Assembly: GCA_029959285.1 (NCBI GenBank) | Contig: JASCOE010000004.1 | Location: 62,001-126,000, forward strand | Source: Flavobacteriaceae bacterium PS02337 | GTDB lineage: Bacteria; Bacteroidota; Bacteroidia; Flavobacteriales; Flavobacteriaceae | DNA: 64,000 nt | Direction of reading: 5' to 3' | Shown here: piece after piece, positions 44,467 to 53,583 of the stretch | Numbering within the stretch: position 1 is the stretch's first letter | How the letters are laid out: each line of letters opens with the position of its first letter | The notes under the pieces: generated by a model | Databases searched by the model: none | Seen by the model: the letters and a program-made list of their open reading frames with translations, nothing else | Told to the model about the DNA's origin: nothing | Position numbers and translations under genes: made by a program

Positions 44467-45948
44467 CTAACTGTATTGATTCATAAACTGCTGCACAACA
44501 GCATCTGTATTCTCATGATGTTTTTTCTTTTCTAAAACAATCGGCGGCGCAGCTCTTTCTAAGCAATCTTTAACGGCGCAAGTTTCGCAAGTTACGCCAA
44601 CAATTCTTTTTACTAAAGGTTTTCCTTCAATGAATTTGAATTTCTTTTTCATTGTCGGATTAATTAAAATTCCAACAGAAATGCTTCTAATAGTATCATG
44701 TAAAAAAGGATCTTTTGTGGCCGACGAAAAAACTAAATATTCGTTTCCGCTATTGGCGTAACTCGAAATCTGAGCATCAAAAAAATGAGATTTATTTTGT
44801 TTGATCGCTTCGTCAATCGTTTTAACCGAAACCCATCTTCTGCAATAATGTTCGTTGGTTTCGTTTGCGTGAGGTTCTTGTTGGTGCGTAATATGTAATT
44901 CTTTATTTATCTGATAAAAATCAGAACCAATTTTATGAGATAATCTTAGAAAGAAAAGGTTTTTGAGTTGAAAATCTTTTGGTAATAAATTGGTTAATCG
45001 CTGATAAAAAGATTCAGGCGAAACCTCAAAACTTTCAATTAATTGAACAAATTCTTCCGGTTTCGGATTTTCATTTTCTAAAAATAAATTGATTTTATCA
45101 ACCACTAATTTTCTCGGCAATAATAAAGCGCCAGCAAAATAAGAAGCATAAAAATTATGCAAAACCTGATCGAAATTTTCAAACTTAATCCAGCTGAAAG
45201 TCAACAAACGATCAGAAATTTTTAAGTAATTATAAGCAATTTCTTTTGCTAAAATAAAAGCTTTTTGCGGAGCATCAAGTTCTGTAGAAAGCAATAAAGT
45301 TCTGCTTTTCGGAACATAAATCGAACGTAAATCTCCCAATGCTTCCTGATCTGTAAAAGCAATTTCTTTTATAGTGTATTCGTATTCTTCTTTTAGAATA
45401 TCTTCTAATTCTTCAATGCTGATTTTGGAATCCAGATTAATCTGAAATGACTTCGAAAATGCAATTACTTTCTCTTCTAAATCTTCAAAGTAATTACTGT
45501 GCGCTTCTTGATACGAACGTAAAGCGGCTAAAAAGAAACTTTCACGGCTAAGGTTGTAATGCTGCGCAATTTCGATAATCGTACTAATAAATGCATTGAC
45601 TTTTGCAGGAGCATTAGCAATAATATCAACTAAATCAGCTTCCTGAATCCCGAAAAGTTCCAGCGGAATCTCTTTTAAAATACCTGATTTTAAGATTTCG
45701 CCAATCGGAGCGAGATTGTTATCGAGTTTTAAAGATACCATTTGATCGTAAGTCACATCCAAATGTTCGCAGAGAAGCAAAATTTTATCTGTTTTTGGAT
45801 ATTTTTTTCCCTTTTCAATCTCGTTTAAATACGATTTTGAAAGATTTGTCAATTTGGCTAAGCCAAAAAGTGACAGATTTTTTTGCGTTCTGACTTGCTT
45901 CAATTTTAGTCCGAAGATCAGCTTTATATAGTCTTTTTCGATATCCAT
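44467..45948 (-). CDS. RamB/ScfR-type XRE regulator of acetate or glyoxylate metabolism
   Basis: A 493-residue regulator. N-terminal HTH (about 8-62; LKQVRTQKNLSLFGLAKLTN and SKSYLNEIEKGKKYPKTD), a middle ImmA/IrrE-like segment, and a C-terminal short-chain fatty-acyl regulator region ending in CETCAVKDCLERAAPP (Cys cluster). This is the layout of RamB, which controls aceA and aceB in corynebacteria. Here it diverges from aceB and aceA, so local control of the glyoxylate shunt is likely (inference from family and position). Confidence 0.85.
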   Translation of the reverse strand: MDIEKDYIKLIFGLKLKQVRTQKNLSLFGLAKLTNLSKSYLNEIEKGKKYPKTDKILLLCEHLDVTYDQMVSLKLDNNLAPIGEILKSGILKEIPLELFGIQEADLVDIIANAPAKVNAFISTIIEIAQHYNLSRESFFLAALRSYQEAHSNYFEDLEEKVIAFSKSFQINLDSKISIEELEDILKEEYEYTIKEIAFTDQEALGDLRSIYVPKSRTLLLSTELDAPQKAFILAKEIAYNYLKISDRLLTFSWIKFENFDQVLHNFYASYFAGALLLPRKLVVDKINLFLENENPKPEEFVQLIESFEVSPESFYQRLTNLLPKDFQLKNLFFLRLSHKIGSDFYQINKELHITHQQEPHANETNEHYCRRWVSVKTIDEAIKQNKSHFFDAQISSYANSGNEYLVFSSATKDPFLHDTIRSISVGILINPTMKKKFKFIEGKPLVKRIVGVTCETCAVKDCLERAAPPIVLEKKKHHENTDAVVQQFMNQYS

Positions 45949-45952
45949 GAAC

Positions 45953-45960
45953 CAAATATA
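45953..45960 (-). promoter_or_regulatory. -7 promoter box abutting the RamB-like start codon
   Basis: TATATTTG on the minus strand ends only 4 nt before the ATG, so transcription would start at or within the first codon, giving a leaderless or near-leaderless mRNA. Confidence 0.5.
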
Positions 45961-46002
45961 GTTATTCTAAAAATAATCGCCAAAAAATTATTTTTAATAT
46001 TT

Positions 46003-46046
46003 AGCGAACGTTCGCTTGTTTTGTAAAAAACTTTTTTATAATATTG
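46003..46046 (+). promoter_or_regulatory. aceB promoter region with 14-bp palindromic operator
   Basis: AGCGAACGTTCGCT at 46003-46016 is a perfect palindrome. It abuts the candidate aceB -33 TTG (46016-46018) and lies 20 nt before TAATATTG (46039-46046), a -7 box with one mismatch. This is a likely binding site for the divergent RamB-like regulator (inference). Confidence 0.6.
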
Positions 46047-46156
46047 TCATGTAGAAATTATTAAAAATCAAAACGTTACGATTTTAATATTCCGAAATGA
46101 ATAGAAGATAGATAAACGACGAGATTTTTTTCTAATAAAAAAATAAAACCACAGCT

Positions 46157-47758
46157 ATGAAAAACCAATTAGAAATTACCGAAACGGCAATGGAATTTTT
46201 AGCCGAAAAGAAGCTTCGTTATCCAAAAATCTGGACAGAAGAAGCCATTGTTTTTATAACCGAATTGCATAGAAAATTCGAACCACAGCGAAAACTATTG
46301 CTTTTGCAGAGAGAACAAAAACAAGTCACTTTTGATCAGGGAATCATGCCGGTTTTTATTCCTGAAACCAAAAGTGTCAGAGAAGGTAATTGGACAGCTG
46401 GTGAAATTCCGAAAGATTTATTAGATCGTAGAGTGGAGATTACCGGGCCAGTTGATCGCAAAATGATAATCAACGCTTTGAATTCGGGAGCAAAAACCTT
46501 CATGGCCGATTTTGAAGACAGTACTTCGCCAACTTGGCAAAATTTGATGGACGGGCAAGTAAATCTAATCGATGCAGTAAACAAAACAATCACGTATACG
46601 GATTTGGTGAAGCAAAAGTCCTATCATTTAAATGAAAAAATTGCAACGCTGATTGTGCGTCCGAGAGGTTTGCATTTGCCGGAAAAGCATCTTTTAATTG
46701 AAGGAAATGAAGTTTCGGGTTCTTTGGTAGATTTTGGATTGTACGTTTTTCATAATCATAAACGACTTTTAGAAAATAATTCTGGACCGTATTTCTACAT
46801 TCCGAAACTGGAACATTATCTAGAAGCGCGCTGGTGGAACAATGTAATTGATTTCACAGAAGATTATCTAAAACTAAAACGCGGAACTATAAAAGTGACG
46901 GTTTTAATTGAAACCATTACGGCAAGTTTTCAGTTGGATGAAATCATTTATGAGTTGAAAGAACATATCGTTGGCTTGAACTGCGGACGCTGGGATTATA
47001 TTTTCTCTTATATCAAAAAGTTTAGAAAAAATCCAAAATTCATTGTTCCAGATCGCGATCAGGTGAATATGACTTCGCCTTTTATGAATGCGTATTCGAA
47101 TTTGGTAATTCAAAGATGTCATAAAAGAGGAATTCATGCAATTGGCGGAATGGCAGCACAGATTCCGATTCGAAATAATGAAGAAGCTAATGCAGTCGCT
47201 TTCGCGAAAGTAAAAACCGATAAAGAACGCGAAGTTAAAAACGGTCATGACGGAACTTGGGTGGCGCATCCAGATTTGGTTTCGCTGGCAAAAGAGATTT
47301 TTGATAAAGGAATGCCAACTCCAAATCAGATTCATATAAAAAGAGAACATCGAAAAATTACTGAAGCTGATCTAATTGAACCACCAATTGGAATCATCAC
47401 TGAAAATGGTGTTCGAAAAAATATCAATGTTGGCGTTTTATATCTGGCTTCATGGTTGAACGGGCAAGGAGCAGCGGCATTGCATAATTTAATGGAAGAC
47501 GCCGCAACGGCCGAAATTTCGAGATCGCAATTGTGGCAATGGCTTCAGAATAAAGTGTTTTTGGATAACGGTCGAAAATTAGATTTGGCTTATTATCACG
47601 AATTGGCTTTAGATGAATTCAGAAAAATCAAAGAGGAATTTGGCGAAGAAAATCACGAAAAACAACAATTTCCATTGGCTGAAAAAGTCTTGGAAAGATT
47701 AGTAGTTAATCCTGATTTTGTTGATTTCTTGACTATTCCGTGTTACAAATATTTATAA
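46157..47758 (+). CDS. aceB: malate synthase A
   Basis: Condenses glyoxylate and acetyl-CoA to malate, the second step of the glyoxylate shunt. The 533 residues are normal. The family signature GLNCGRWDYIFSYIKKF is present, as are DFEDSTSPTWQNLMDGQ and IGGMAAQIPIRNN. Isocitrate lyase follows 225 nt downstream; the gap holds an inverted repeat. The RamB-like regulator is divergent upstream. Confidence 0.96.
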   Translation: MKNQLEITETAMEFLAEKKLRYPKIWTEEAIVFITELHRKFEPQRKLLLLQREQKQVTFDQGIMPVFIPETKSVREGNWTAGEIPKDLLDRRVEITGPVDRKMIINALNSGAKTFMADFEDSTSPTWQNLMDGQVNLIDAVNKTITYTDLVKQKSYHLNEKIATLIVRPRGLHLPEKHLLIEGNEVSGSLVDFGLYVFHNHKRLLENNSGPYFYIPKLEHYLEARWWNNVIDFTEDYLKLKRGTIKVTVLIETITASFQLDEIIYELKEHIVGLNCGRWDYIFSYIKKFRKNPKFIVPDRDQVNMTSPFMNAYSNLVIQRCHKRGIHAIGGMAAQIPIRNNEEANAVAFAKVKTDKEREVKNGHDGTWVAHPDLVSLAKEIFDKGMPTPNQIHIKREHRKITEADLIEPPIGIITENGVRKNINVGVLYLASWLNGQGAAALHNLMEDAATAEISRSQLWQWLQNKVFLDNGRKLDLAYYHELALDEFRKIKEEFGEENHEKQQFPLAEKVLERLVVNPDFVDFLTIPCYKYL

Positions 47759-47764
47759 CGTTGA

Positions 47765-47915
47765 ATTTTTCAACACATAGAAACATAGATTTTAATGTGA
47801 GTAAAAAGAGATTAAAAAAAATCTAGATTTTCGCACATAGCTATGTTTGTTTAAACAAATGAAATGCCTTTAACCACAAAGAAAAACTATGTCTCTATGT
47901 GTTAAAAAAAATGTC
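47765..47915. repeat. inverted repeat between aceB and aceA
   Basis: AACACATAGAAACATAGATTTT on the left pairs imperfectly with AACTATGTCTCTATGTGTT on the right. It may attenuate or stabilise the aceB-aceA transcript. Confidence 0.55.
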
Positions 47916-47982
47916 CGGTTAAACTGAAAACTAGAAACTGCGACTGAAAACTTTACTTACTAACCACTTTAACTTACTATTT

Positions 47983-49263
47983 ATGAAAACAACAGAAGAC
48001 AGAATTCAGGAATTGATTAACGATTGGATAACGAACCCAAGATGGAAAGGTGTTGAACGTCCTTACACTGCGAGTGAAGTAGTAACGCTTCAAGGTTCTT
48101 ATAAAATTGAGCATTCTATTGCGAAAATAGGTGCAGAGAAATTATGGAGAAAGTTAAAAAGTCAGGATTATGTAGCTGGTTTGGGAGCGTTGACTGGAAA
48201 TCAGGCGATTCAAGAAGTCGATGCAGGTTTAGAAGCGATTTATTTAAGCGGATGGCAGGTTGCTGCTGATGCAAATCTGGCGGGAGAAATGTATCCAGAT
48301 CAATCGCTTTATCCGGTAAACAGCGTTCCGATAGTGGTAAAAAAGATCAACAACGCTTTATTGCGTGCCGATCAAATTCAGACTGTAAATAAAATTGAAG
48401 ATAAAAAAGATTATTTGGTTCCAATTGTGGCGGATGCCGAAGCGGGTTTTGGGGGAAACCTGAATGCTTTCGAATTAATGAAATCGATGATTGAAGCCGG
48501 AGCTTCTGGAGTTCATTTTGAAGATCAGTTAAGTTCTGCTAAAAAGTGTGGGCACTTGGGCGGAAAGGTTTTGGTTCCGACTCAGGAAGCAATCAATAAA
48601 CTAATTGCAGCGCGTTTAGCGTCTGATGTTATGGGCGTTTCAACTTTGATTGTTGCCCGAACAGATGCTGATGCAGCTAATTTATTGACAAGCGACGCAG
48701 ATTCAAGAGATAGAAAATTTTTAACCGGAGAAAAAACGGCTGAAGGTTTCTTTTATGTAAAAAATGGAATTGAGCAGGGAATTGCAAGAGGTTTGAGCTA
48801 TGCGCCTTACGCCGATTTAATTTGGATGGAAACCAGTAATCCAGATTTAGAATTTGCAAGAAAATTTGCAACGGCTATGAAAAAAGAATTCCCAGATAAA
48901 ATGCTGGCTTACAATTGTTCTCCATCTTTTAATTGGGCAGCGAAATTATCAGTTGCCGAAATGGAAACGTTTAGAGAAGATTTGGCAGAAATGGGATATA
49001 AATTCCAGTTCATTACTTTGGCAGGATTCCATGCTTTGAATACAAGTATGTTTGAATTATCAAGAGCTTACAAAGAACGTGGAATGGCAGGTTATTCTGA
49101 ATTGCAAGAACGAGAATTTGCTTTACAGAAAAACGGATTCAGAGCAGTAAAACACCAAGCTTTTGTGGGTACTTCTTATTTTGATGCAGTTCAAAATACG
49201 GTAATGTTAGGGAAATCAGCAATAACAGCGATGGAGCATTCTACGGAGGTTGAACAATTTTAA
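47983..49263 (+). CDS. aceA: isocitrate lyase
   Basis: Cleaves isocitrate to glyoxylate and succinate in the glyoxylate shunt. The catalytic motif KKCGHLGGK is present, along with [19 protein letters not shown] and [13 protein letters not shown]. The 426 residues are normal. It follows aceB, separated by a repeat. A low-complexity inverted repeat follows. Confidence 0.97.
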   Translation: MKTTEDRIQELINDWITNPRWKGVERPYTASEVVTLQGSYKIEHSIAKIGAEKLWRKLKSQDYVAGLGALTGNQAIQEVDAGLEAIYLSGWQVAADANLAGEMYPDQSLYPVNSVPIVVKKINNALLRADQIQTVNKIEDKKDYLVPIVADAEAGFGGNLNAFELMKSMIEAGASGVHFEDQLSSAKKCGHLGGKVLVPTQEAINKLIAARLASDVMGVSTLIVARTDADAANLLTSDADSRDRKFLTGEKTAEGFFYVKNGIEQGIARGLSYAPYADLIWMETSNPDLEFARKFATAMKKEFPDKMLAYNCSPSFNWAAKLSVAEMETFREDLAEMGYKFQFITLAGFHALNTSMFELSRAYKERGMAGYSELQEREFALQKNGFRAVKHQAFVGTSYFDAVQNTVMLGKSAITAMEHSTEVEQF

Positions 49264-49267
49264 TTCT

Positions 49268-49403
49268 TTTCTTTTAACCATTAAGATATTAAGAAAATTA
49301 AGTTTTTGCCTTAATGAAGCTAATTAAGTTTCTGCTCTTAACTTCCTTAAAAATAAGAAAGATTAAGTCTAGCTTAATGAATCTTAATATCTTAATGGTT
49401 TAA
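49268..49403. repeat. low-complexity inverted repeat after aceA
   Basis: TTAACCATTAAGATATTAAG pairs with CTTAATATCTTAATGGTTTAA across about 100 nt. It separates the convergent aceA and Crp/Fnr genes. Confidence 0.55.
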
Positions 49404-49404
49404 T

Positions 49405-49980
49405 TTATTTTTTTAAAAGTCGCGCTTTCATTTTGCTGAAGAATTCAGGCGTTACGCCAATGAAAGAAGCGATTTGTTTTTGAGGAACTTTATGAACTAA
49501 TGTTCCGTATTTTTTAGTAAATTTTTCAAAGCGTTCTTCGGCAGGTAAACTCAAATTGTCCATTAATCTTTGTTGATTAGCTACTAATGAATTTTCAATT
49601 AAAATTCTGAAAAAGCGCTCCAGTTTTGGAATCTCAAGATATAATTTTTCTTGATTTTCTTTGGATAAAGAAACTACTTCTGCATCTTCCAGAACTTCAA
49701 TAAAAAGCTGTCCAGGTTTTTCTGAAAAATAGCTGTACATATCACTTATCCACCAGCCTTCGCAGGCAAAAGATAAAACATGTTCAACAATATTATCGTT
49801 GATATTGAAACTTCTTAAAATTCCTGAATTTACAAAATAGGAATGTTTACAAACTTCACCAGCATTTAATAAAAGTGTTTTGGCTTTATAAGTGTTGGTT
49901 TCTAATTTAGATAAAAAAAGCGCCTGTTCCTCTGGAGTCAGAGAAACGTGTTTGGCAATATTTTCGAGAATTAATGCCAT
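49405..49980 (-). CDS. Crp/Fnr-family transcription regulator
   Basis: A 191-residue regulator. A cyclic-nucleotide-binding-like jelly roll (AKTLLLNAGEVCKHSYFVNS) is followed by a divergent C-terminal HTH (KQIASFIGVTPEFFSKMKAR). No FNR-type N-terminal cysteine cluster. The start codon overlaps the stop of the upstream gene by one base (TAATG), so it is translated from the same message as purT and the DUF6370 gene. Its target and effector are unknown. Confidence 0.9.
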   Translation of the reverse strand: MALILENIAKHVSLTPEEQALFLSKLETNTYKAKTLLLNAGEVCKHSYFVNSGILRSFNINDNIVEHVLSFACEGWWISDMYSYFSEKPGQLFIEVLEDAEVVSLSKENQEKLYLEIPKLERFFRILIENSLVANQQRLMDNLSLPAEERFEKFTKKYGTLVHKVPQKQIASFIGVTPEFFSKMKARLLKK

Positions 49981-50300
49981 TATTTTTTATCGTCTATTAA
50001 AGTAAATGAAGTTGCTTTGAATCTGTTTCCTTTGATTTCCCCGGTAACTAAGGCTTTACTAATTGCATTGCAGAAACCTTTTTCAGCATGAGCATCTCCA
50101 TGATCGTGAATTGTAGTTCCGTCAACGAAATAGCTTTTGCCATCGATGCGAACAGCTAAATCACAACTTTTACCTTTCATTCCAAATTGGCATTCTCCGC
50201 ATGAAGCTTCTACGATGGTTGGTTTGTCAAATTTCTTTTTGCTTTGAGCCTGTACAGCGATTCCAATAAAAAGGAATGTTGCTAATAATATATTTTTCAT
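49980..50300 (-). CDS. DUF6370 exported protein
   Basis: A 106-residue exported protein of a Bacteroidota family of unknown role. Signal peptide (residues 1-18, LLATFLFIGIAVQAQ). Conserved features: VEASCGECQFGMKGKSCDLA with three Cys, VDGTTIHDHGDAHAEKGFC with His residues and a fourth Cys. This looks like a small metal-binding site (inference). It lies 2 nt after purT and overlaps the next regulator by one base. Confidence 0.85.
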   Translation of the reverse strand: MKNILLATFLFIGIAVQAQSKKKFDKPTIVEASCGECQFGMKGKSCDLAVRIDGKSYFVDGTTIHDHGDAHAEKGFCNAISKALVTGEIKGNRFKATSFTLIDDKK

Positions 50301-50302
50301 GG

Positions 50303-51463
50303 TTAAGAATTTACGATTATTAATTTTGCCGTTTCTTTGGCGCGTTCTGTTACTTCGTTAATTGGAGTTGAAAGTGAATCGTGACTTAAAACAACTCCCA
50401 TTCTTCGGTAAGGTCTTGAAGTTGGTTTTCCGAAAATTCTGAAATCGGTTTTGGGTAAAGCCGCTACTTTTTCGATTCCAGTAAATGTTGGGTTTGTAGA
50501 ATCTTCTGATGCTAAAATTACAGCACTAGCTCCGGCTTTTTCTAAAGTAATTTCGAATATTGGAAGACTTAAAATTGCTCGTAAATGCAATTCAAATTCG
50601 TTGAAATTCTGTGTTCCGGCCAAAGTTACCATTCCGGTATCATGCGGACGCGGTGAAAGTTCAGAGAAATAAACGCCTTCTTTAGTCAGGAAAAACTCAA
50701 CACCAAAAAGTCCGGCACCCCCAAGGGCTTCGGTAATTTTTTCTGCCATATCCTGCGCTTCGTATAAATCTTTTTCTGAAACTAAAGCTGGTTGCCAACT
50801 TTCCTGATAATCACCTCTTTCCTGTCTGTGGCCAATTGGAGCACAAAACAAAGTCGGGTTATTATTTTGAGTAATCGTTAAAAGTGTAATTTCTGAATCA
50901 AAATCAACAAATGCTTCTACAATAACTTCGATTACATCACCACGAGAACCTGCAACGGCATATTGCCATGCTTTTTCGATATCACTTTCTATTTTGATTG
51001 TCGATTGCCCTTTTCCTGAAGAAGACATTAAAGGTTTTACTACGCATGGAATTCCAACTTCCTGAACGGCTTTTTGCAGTTCTTCTGCTGAGGTTGCATA
51101 TTGATATTTTGCCGTTTTTAAACCTAATTCTTTCGAAGCTAAATCACGGATTGCTTTACGATTCATGGTAAAGTTTGCCGCTTTCGCTGAAGGAACAACA
51201 GTAATTCCTTGTTTTTCGTAATCGTAAAAACGTTCGGTGCGAATGGCTTCTATTTCAGGAACTATAAAGTCTGGTTTGTGTTTGGCTACGATTCGGTCAA
51301 GTGTTTCGCCGTCGAGCATATTGATGACTTCAAAACCGTGAGCAACTTGCATGGCTGGAGCATTTTCGTAACTATCAACTGCAATTATGGTTTGTCCGAT
51401 TCGTTGTGCGGCAATGACAAATTCTTTGCCTAATTCGCCTGAACCTAGGAGTAATATTTTCAT
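50303..51463 (-). CDS. purT: formate-dependent phosphoribosylglycinamide formyltransferase
   Basis: ATP-grasp enzyme that formylates GAR in purine synthesis using formate. The start at 51463 ([23 protein letters not shown]) is chosen because the 19 longer codons before it lack conservation. Hallmarks: [34 protein letters not shown] (ATP site) and [15 protein letters not shown]. It is the first gene of an operon with a DUF6370 gene and a Crp/Fnr regulator. Confidence 0.95.
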   Translation of the reverse strand: MKILLLGSGELGKEFVIAAQRIGQTIIAVDSYENAPAMQVAHGFEVINMLDGETLDRIVAKHKPDFIVPEIEAIRTERFYDYEKQGITVVPSAKAANFTMNRKAIRDLASKELGLKTAKYQYATSAEELQKAVQEVGIPCVVKPLMSSSGKGQSTIKIESDIEKAWQYAVAGSRGDVIEVIVEAFVDFDSEITLLTITQNNNPTLFCAPIGHRQERGDYQESWQPALVSEKDLYEAQDMAEKITEALGGAGLFGVEFFLTKEGVYFSELSPRPHDTGMVTLAGTQNFNEFELHLRAILSLPIFEITLEKAGASAVILASEDSTNPTFTGIEKVAALPKTDFRIFGKPTSRPYRRMGVVLSHDSLSTPINEVTERAKETAKLIIVNS

Positions 51464-51689
51464 TTTGGAGTATTGTATTGTTTGAGTAGTAAAAGTAGGG
51501 AAAAATGTTTTTAACCGCAAAGTTCTATTGGTTTGTGTTAATGTAGAGGCGCACTGCAGTGCGTCTTCGCTATTTATATTTTAACGCAAAATTCGCAAAG
51601 GATTTCGCAAAGAACGGGAAGTTTTATCATAGAAATCGAAATAACAAGATTGTGAAAACTGTAATTCTAAAAGTTCTTTTGAAGACGAT

Positions 51690-51769
51690 TTGCGTGAGGG
51701 ATAGAAGTGGAAAGCCCACAGCCTGACGAAGGAAGTGCGAGGACTTGTAGCGGATAGCCCGACCCGGAG
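51690..51769 (+). repeat. dispersed intergenic palindromic element, copy E
   Basis: Carries GGATAGAAGTGGAAAGCCC and GTAGCGGATAGCCCGACCC ends like copies A-D, with a different interior (CTGACGAAGGAAGTGCGAGG) in place of the CCTTTTGTG hairpin. Confidence 0.8.
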
Positions 51770-52138
51770 TATAGGGGGTAAAACAAAAAGTATAAAACCA
51801 CTCAAACCAAAAAAGGTCGAAAAAACCCAGTAAAATCAAGACTTCAACCCTAAAAAAGTCCGAATAGCAACTCAAAACGAAAAGTATTTTTACTACCATT
51901 GGGTATAATTCGACTACCATTTTTTAAACAGTTTAAATGCTTATTGATTAACGGAGTACCATCCTATCAATAAATATACTCATAAAAGCGATTAAAGCCC
52001 TGTAAAATTAAACAATTACAACAAATCAGTAGTTACTGTACAAGCTTTAAAAAGCCTTTAAAAACCATTTAAAGGAGGTTTAATTATTGTTACTAATGGA
52101 AAAGGAAGAAAACTAAAAATAACTTACTTTTTAATTTT

Positions 52139-52174
52139 GGGGTTAGTGTTGGGGTTAGTGTTGGGGTTAGTTTT
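52139..52174 (+). repeat. three-unit G-rich 12-bp tandem repeat
   Basis: GGGGTTAGTGTT twice and GGGGTTAGTTTT once, in tandem. The three GGGG tracts could form part of a G-quadruplex. It lies in the gene-free interval near the presumed prophage left end. Confidence 0.8.
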
Positions 52175-52559
52175 TATTAAAAAAAACAGTCATTGAAACA
52201 CGGGTTAATCTTAAAAACTTAATGTTAAAGTATAAAAAAACCGCTATACACATAGGGATAATACCAAATTTAAAGCACGTATTATTGTGTTAACTACTTG
52301 AATATAAATGTTTTATTTTGGTTATTCTTACAATAGAGCCTTATAAGCCAGATTTAGGACATTTTTTTATTGATTTTTTAATACGAACTATAAGCAGAAT
52401 GCATAAGAGTTTATTAATTTAAAAATACCCCTACTTACGGTAATGATCGCTTTCAGGGTTATTTAAAACTTCTAACTTGGTTCGTATAGCGAAATGATTA
52501 ATGAGATCAGTGCTATTTCACTTTCAACTGGCTAAAATATTGACCGTCATAAAAATTAG

Positions 52560-52611
52560 GTTTTGAAATTTAGAAAAGCATTTTTTAGAGTGCTTTTCCA
52601 TATTTCAAAAC
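52560..52611. terminator. long hairpin downstream of the leftmost accessory gene
   Basis: GTTTTGAAATTTAGAAAAGCA pairs with TGCTTTTCCATATTTCAAAAC (two mismatches) on a 10-nt loop. It probably ends the leftward accessory transcript; the following T-run is weak. Confidence 0.65.
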
Positions 52612-52686
52612 TACAATGCAATTTTAATTTAACTATGAATGGCAATAAACATTTTTAATCTATAACGGCGTATTGAAAACTAGATG

Positions 52687-53526
52687 CTAGTATTCACCTT
52701 TTGCTATCAAATTATAGATATTTAGTTTTAAATCTGTCTTACAGTTATCATAAGTTTTTAAAGATGGTTCTGCTTCTGCCAGATAAGGTTCTGCGTTAAT
52801 CCATTTTCTAAATATTTCAGGCTTACAATTATCATGAATCAATCCATCCAAGAACATTTTCCTGTATATGAAACTATAATCAGCTAATTTACTTTTGCTG
52901 TCTTTAAAAATAGCGTGTAGCTTCCTAAAAATGATATATGCATCTAAATTCATAAATATTTCAGGATGTGGATTTTCAGTTATTGTATCTGCCGGAACGT
53001 TTTTGTTCAATTCTTGACCCGGTTTTAAAAAATGTATTTTTTCATTATTTATTGAAACATCAATATTATAGCGTCCAAGATTAATTTTAAATTGTGCTAA
53101 CTCTTTTTTTAAAGTGGACAATGTAATTGTTTTAGAACTTGCATCCTCTTCTAATTTTCTCTTAACATTTTTAGCTACCCACTCCTTTTCATATTCATCT
53201 GAAAAACCATTCATTTTTCTAAAGGATTCTATTCTGTCTTTTTCCTTTGTTCTTATTTGATTTTCAAATTCTTTTTCAGATAAATCTTTCTTGTTTTCTA
53301 TTGCAATTAAACAATTAAAAATGCAAACAATTCCTTCTTTTAGAAATGCTACCTCATTTAAATTAAAATCTTGCTCAACTTTCTGTAAGTAAAGTTGATT
53401 ATAAGTAAACTGATCAGAAATATATGGACAGGAAAGACCTAATTTATTTAATCTATTTAATGTAATTTTTCTATGAGTAAATAATCGCATTAAATTTATT
53501 TCGCTTTTTGAAGGGTAATAATCCAT
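52687..53526 (-). CDS. prophage accessory protein of unknown function
   Basis: Not recognised. The ATG at 53526 gives 279 residues (DYYPSKSEINLMRLFTHRK); a GTG eight codons earlier is possible but falls inside the 18-bp repeat. The protein is soluble and charged, with no signal. The C-terminal part (KLADYSFIYRKMFLDGLIHD, then ADYSF-like Y/F-rich helix) is faintly like RteC-type proteins of Bacteroidota mobile elements; this is a weak resemblance. It is the gene closest to the presumed left phage end and ends at a long hairpin. Confidence 0.6.
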   Translation of the reverse strand: MDYYPSKSEINLMRLFTHRKITLNRLNKLGLSCPYISDQFTYNQLYLQKVEQDFNLNEVAFLKEGIVCIFNCLIAIENKKDLSEKEFENQIRTKEKDRIESFRKMNGFSDEYEKEWVAKNVKRKLEEDASSKTITLSTLKKELAQFKINLGRYNIDVSINNEKIHFLKPGQELNKNVPADTITENPHPEIFMNLDAYIIFRKLHAIFKDSKSKLADYSFIYRKMFLDGLIHDNCKPEIFRKWINAEPYLAEAEPSLKTYDNCKTDLKLNIYNLIAKGEY

Positions 53527-53538
53527 ATTAAGATAGGT

Positions 53539-53556
53539 AAGTATACCCACTTTACA
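53539..53556. repeat. 18-bp inverted repeat, left copy
   Basis: AAGTATACCCACTTTACA here; its exact reverse complement is at 54528-54545. The two copies bracket the two small membrane-protein genes. Confidence 0.85.
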
Positions 53557-53583
53557 CTAGATTTTCTAGTTTTTTGATGGGTG

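Larger units (their letters stand above)
51464..52686. other. gene-free junction: host repeats and presumed prophage left end
   Basis: Over 1.2 kb with no convincing gene. The left part (to about 51610) has low-complexity repeats and the palindrome GGCGCACTGCAGTGCGTC (near 51550-51567). Then follows element E. From about 51780 the composition changes and the DNA includes the direct repeat ACTACCATT (about 51891 and 51912) and a 12-bp tandem array at 52139. The transposable-phage left end must lie in this interval, but I cannot place it. Confidence 0.6.

Noticed and set aside
51581-51920. Leftward open frames of 74 and 97 codons
   Set aside because: They overlap element E and low-complexity DNA, with no start-site support.
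52139-52174. A CRISPR array or telomere-like end
   Set aside because: Only three 12-bp units without spacers; no cas genes; similarity to telomere repeats is chance.
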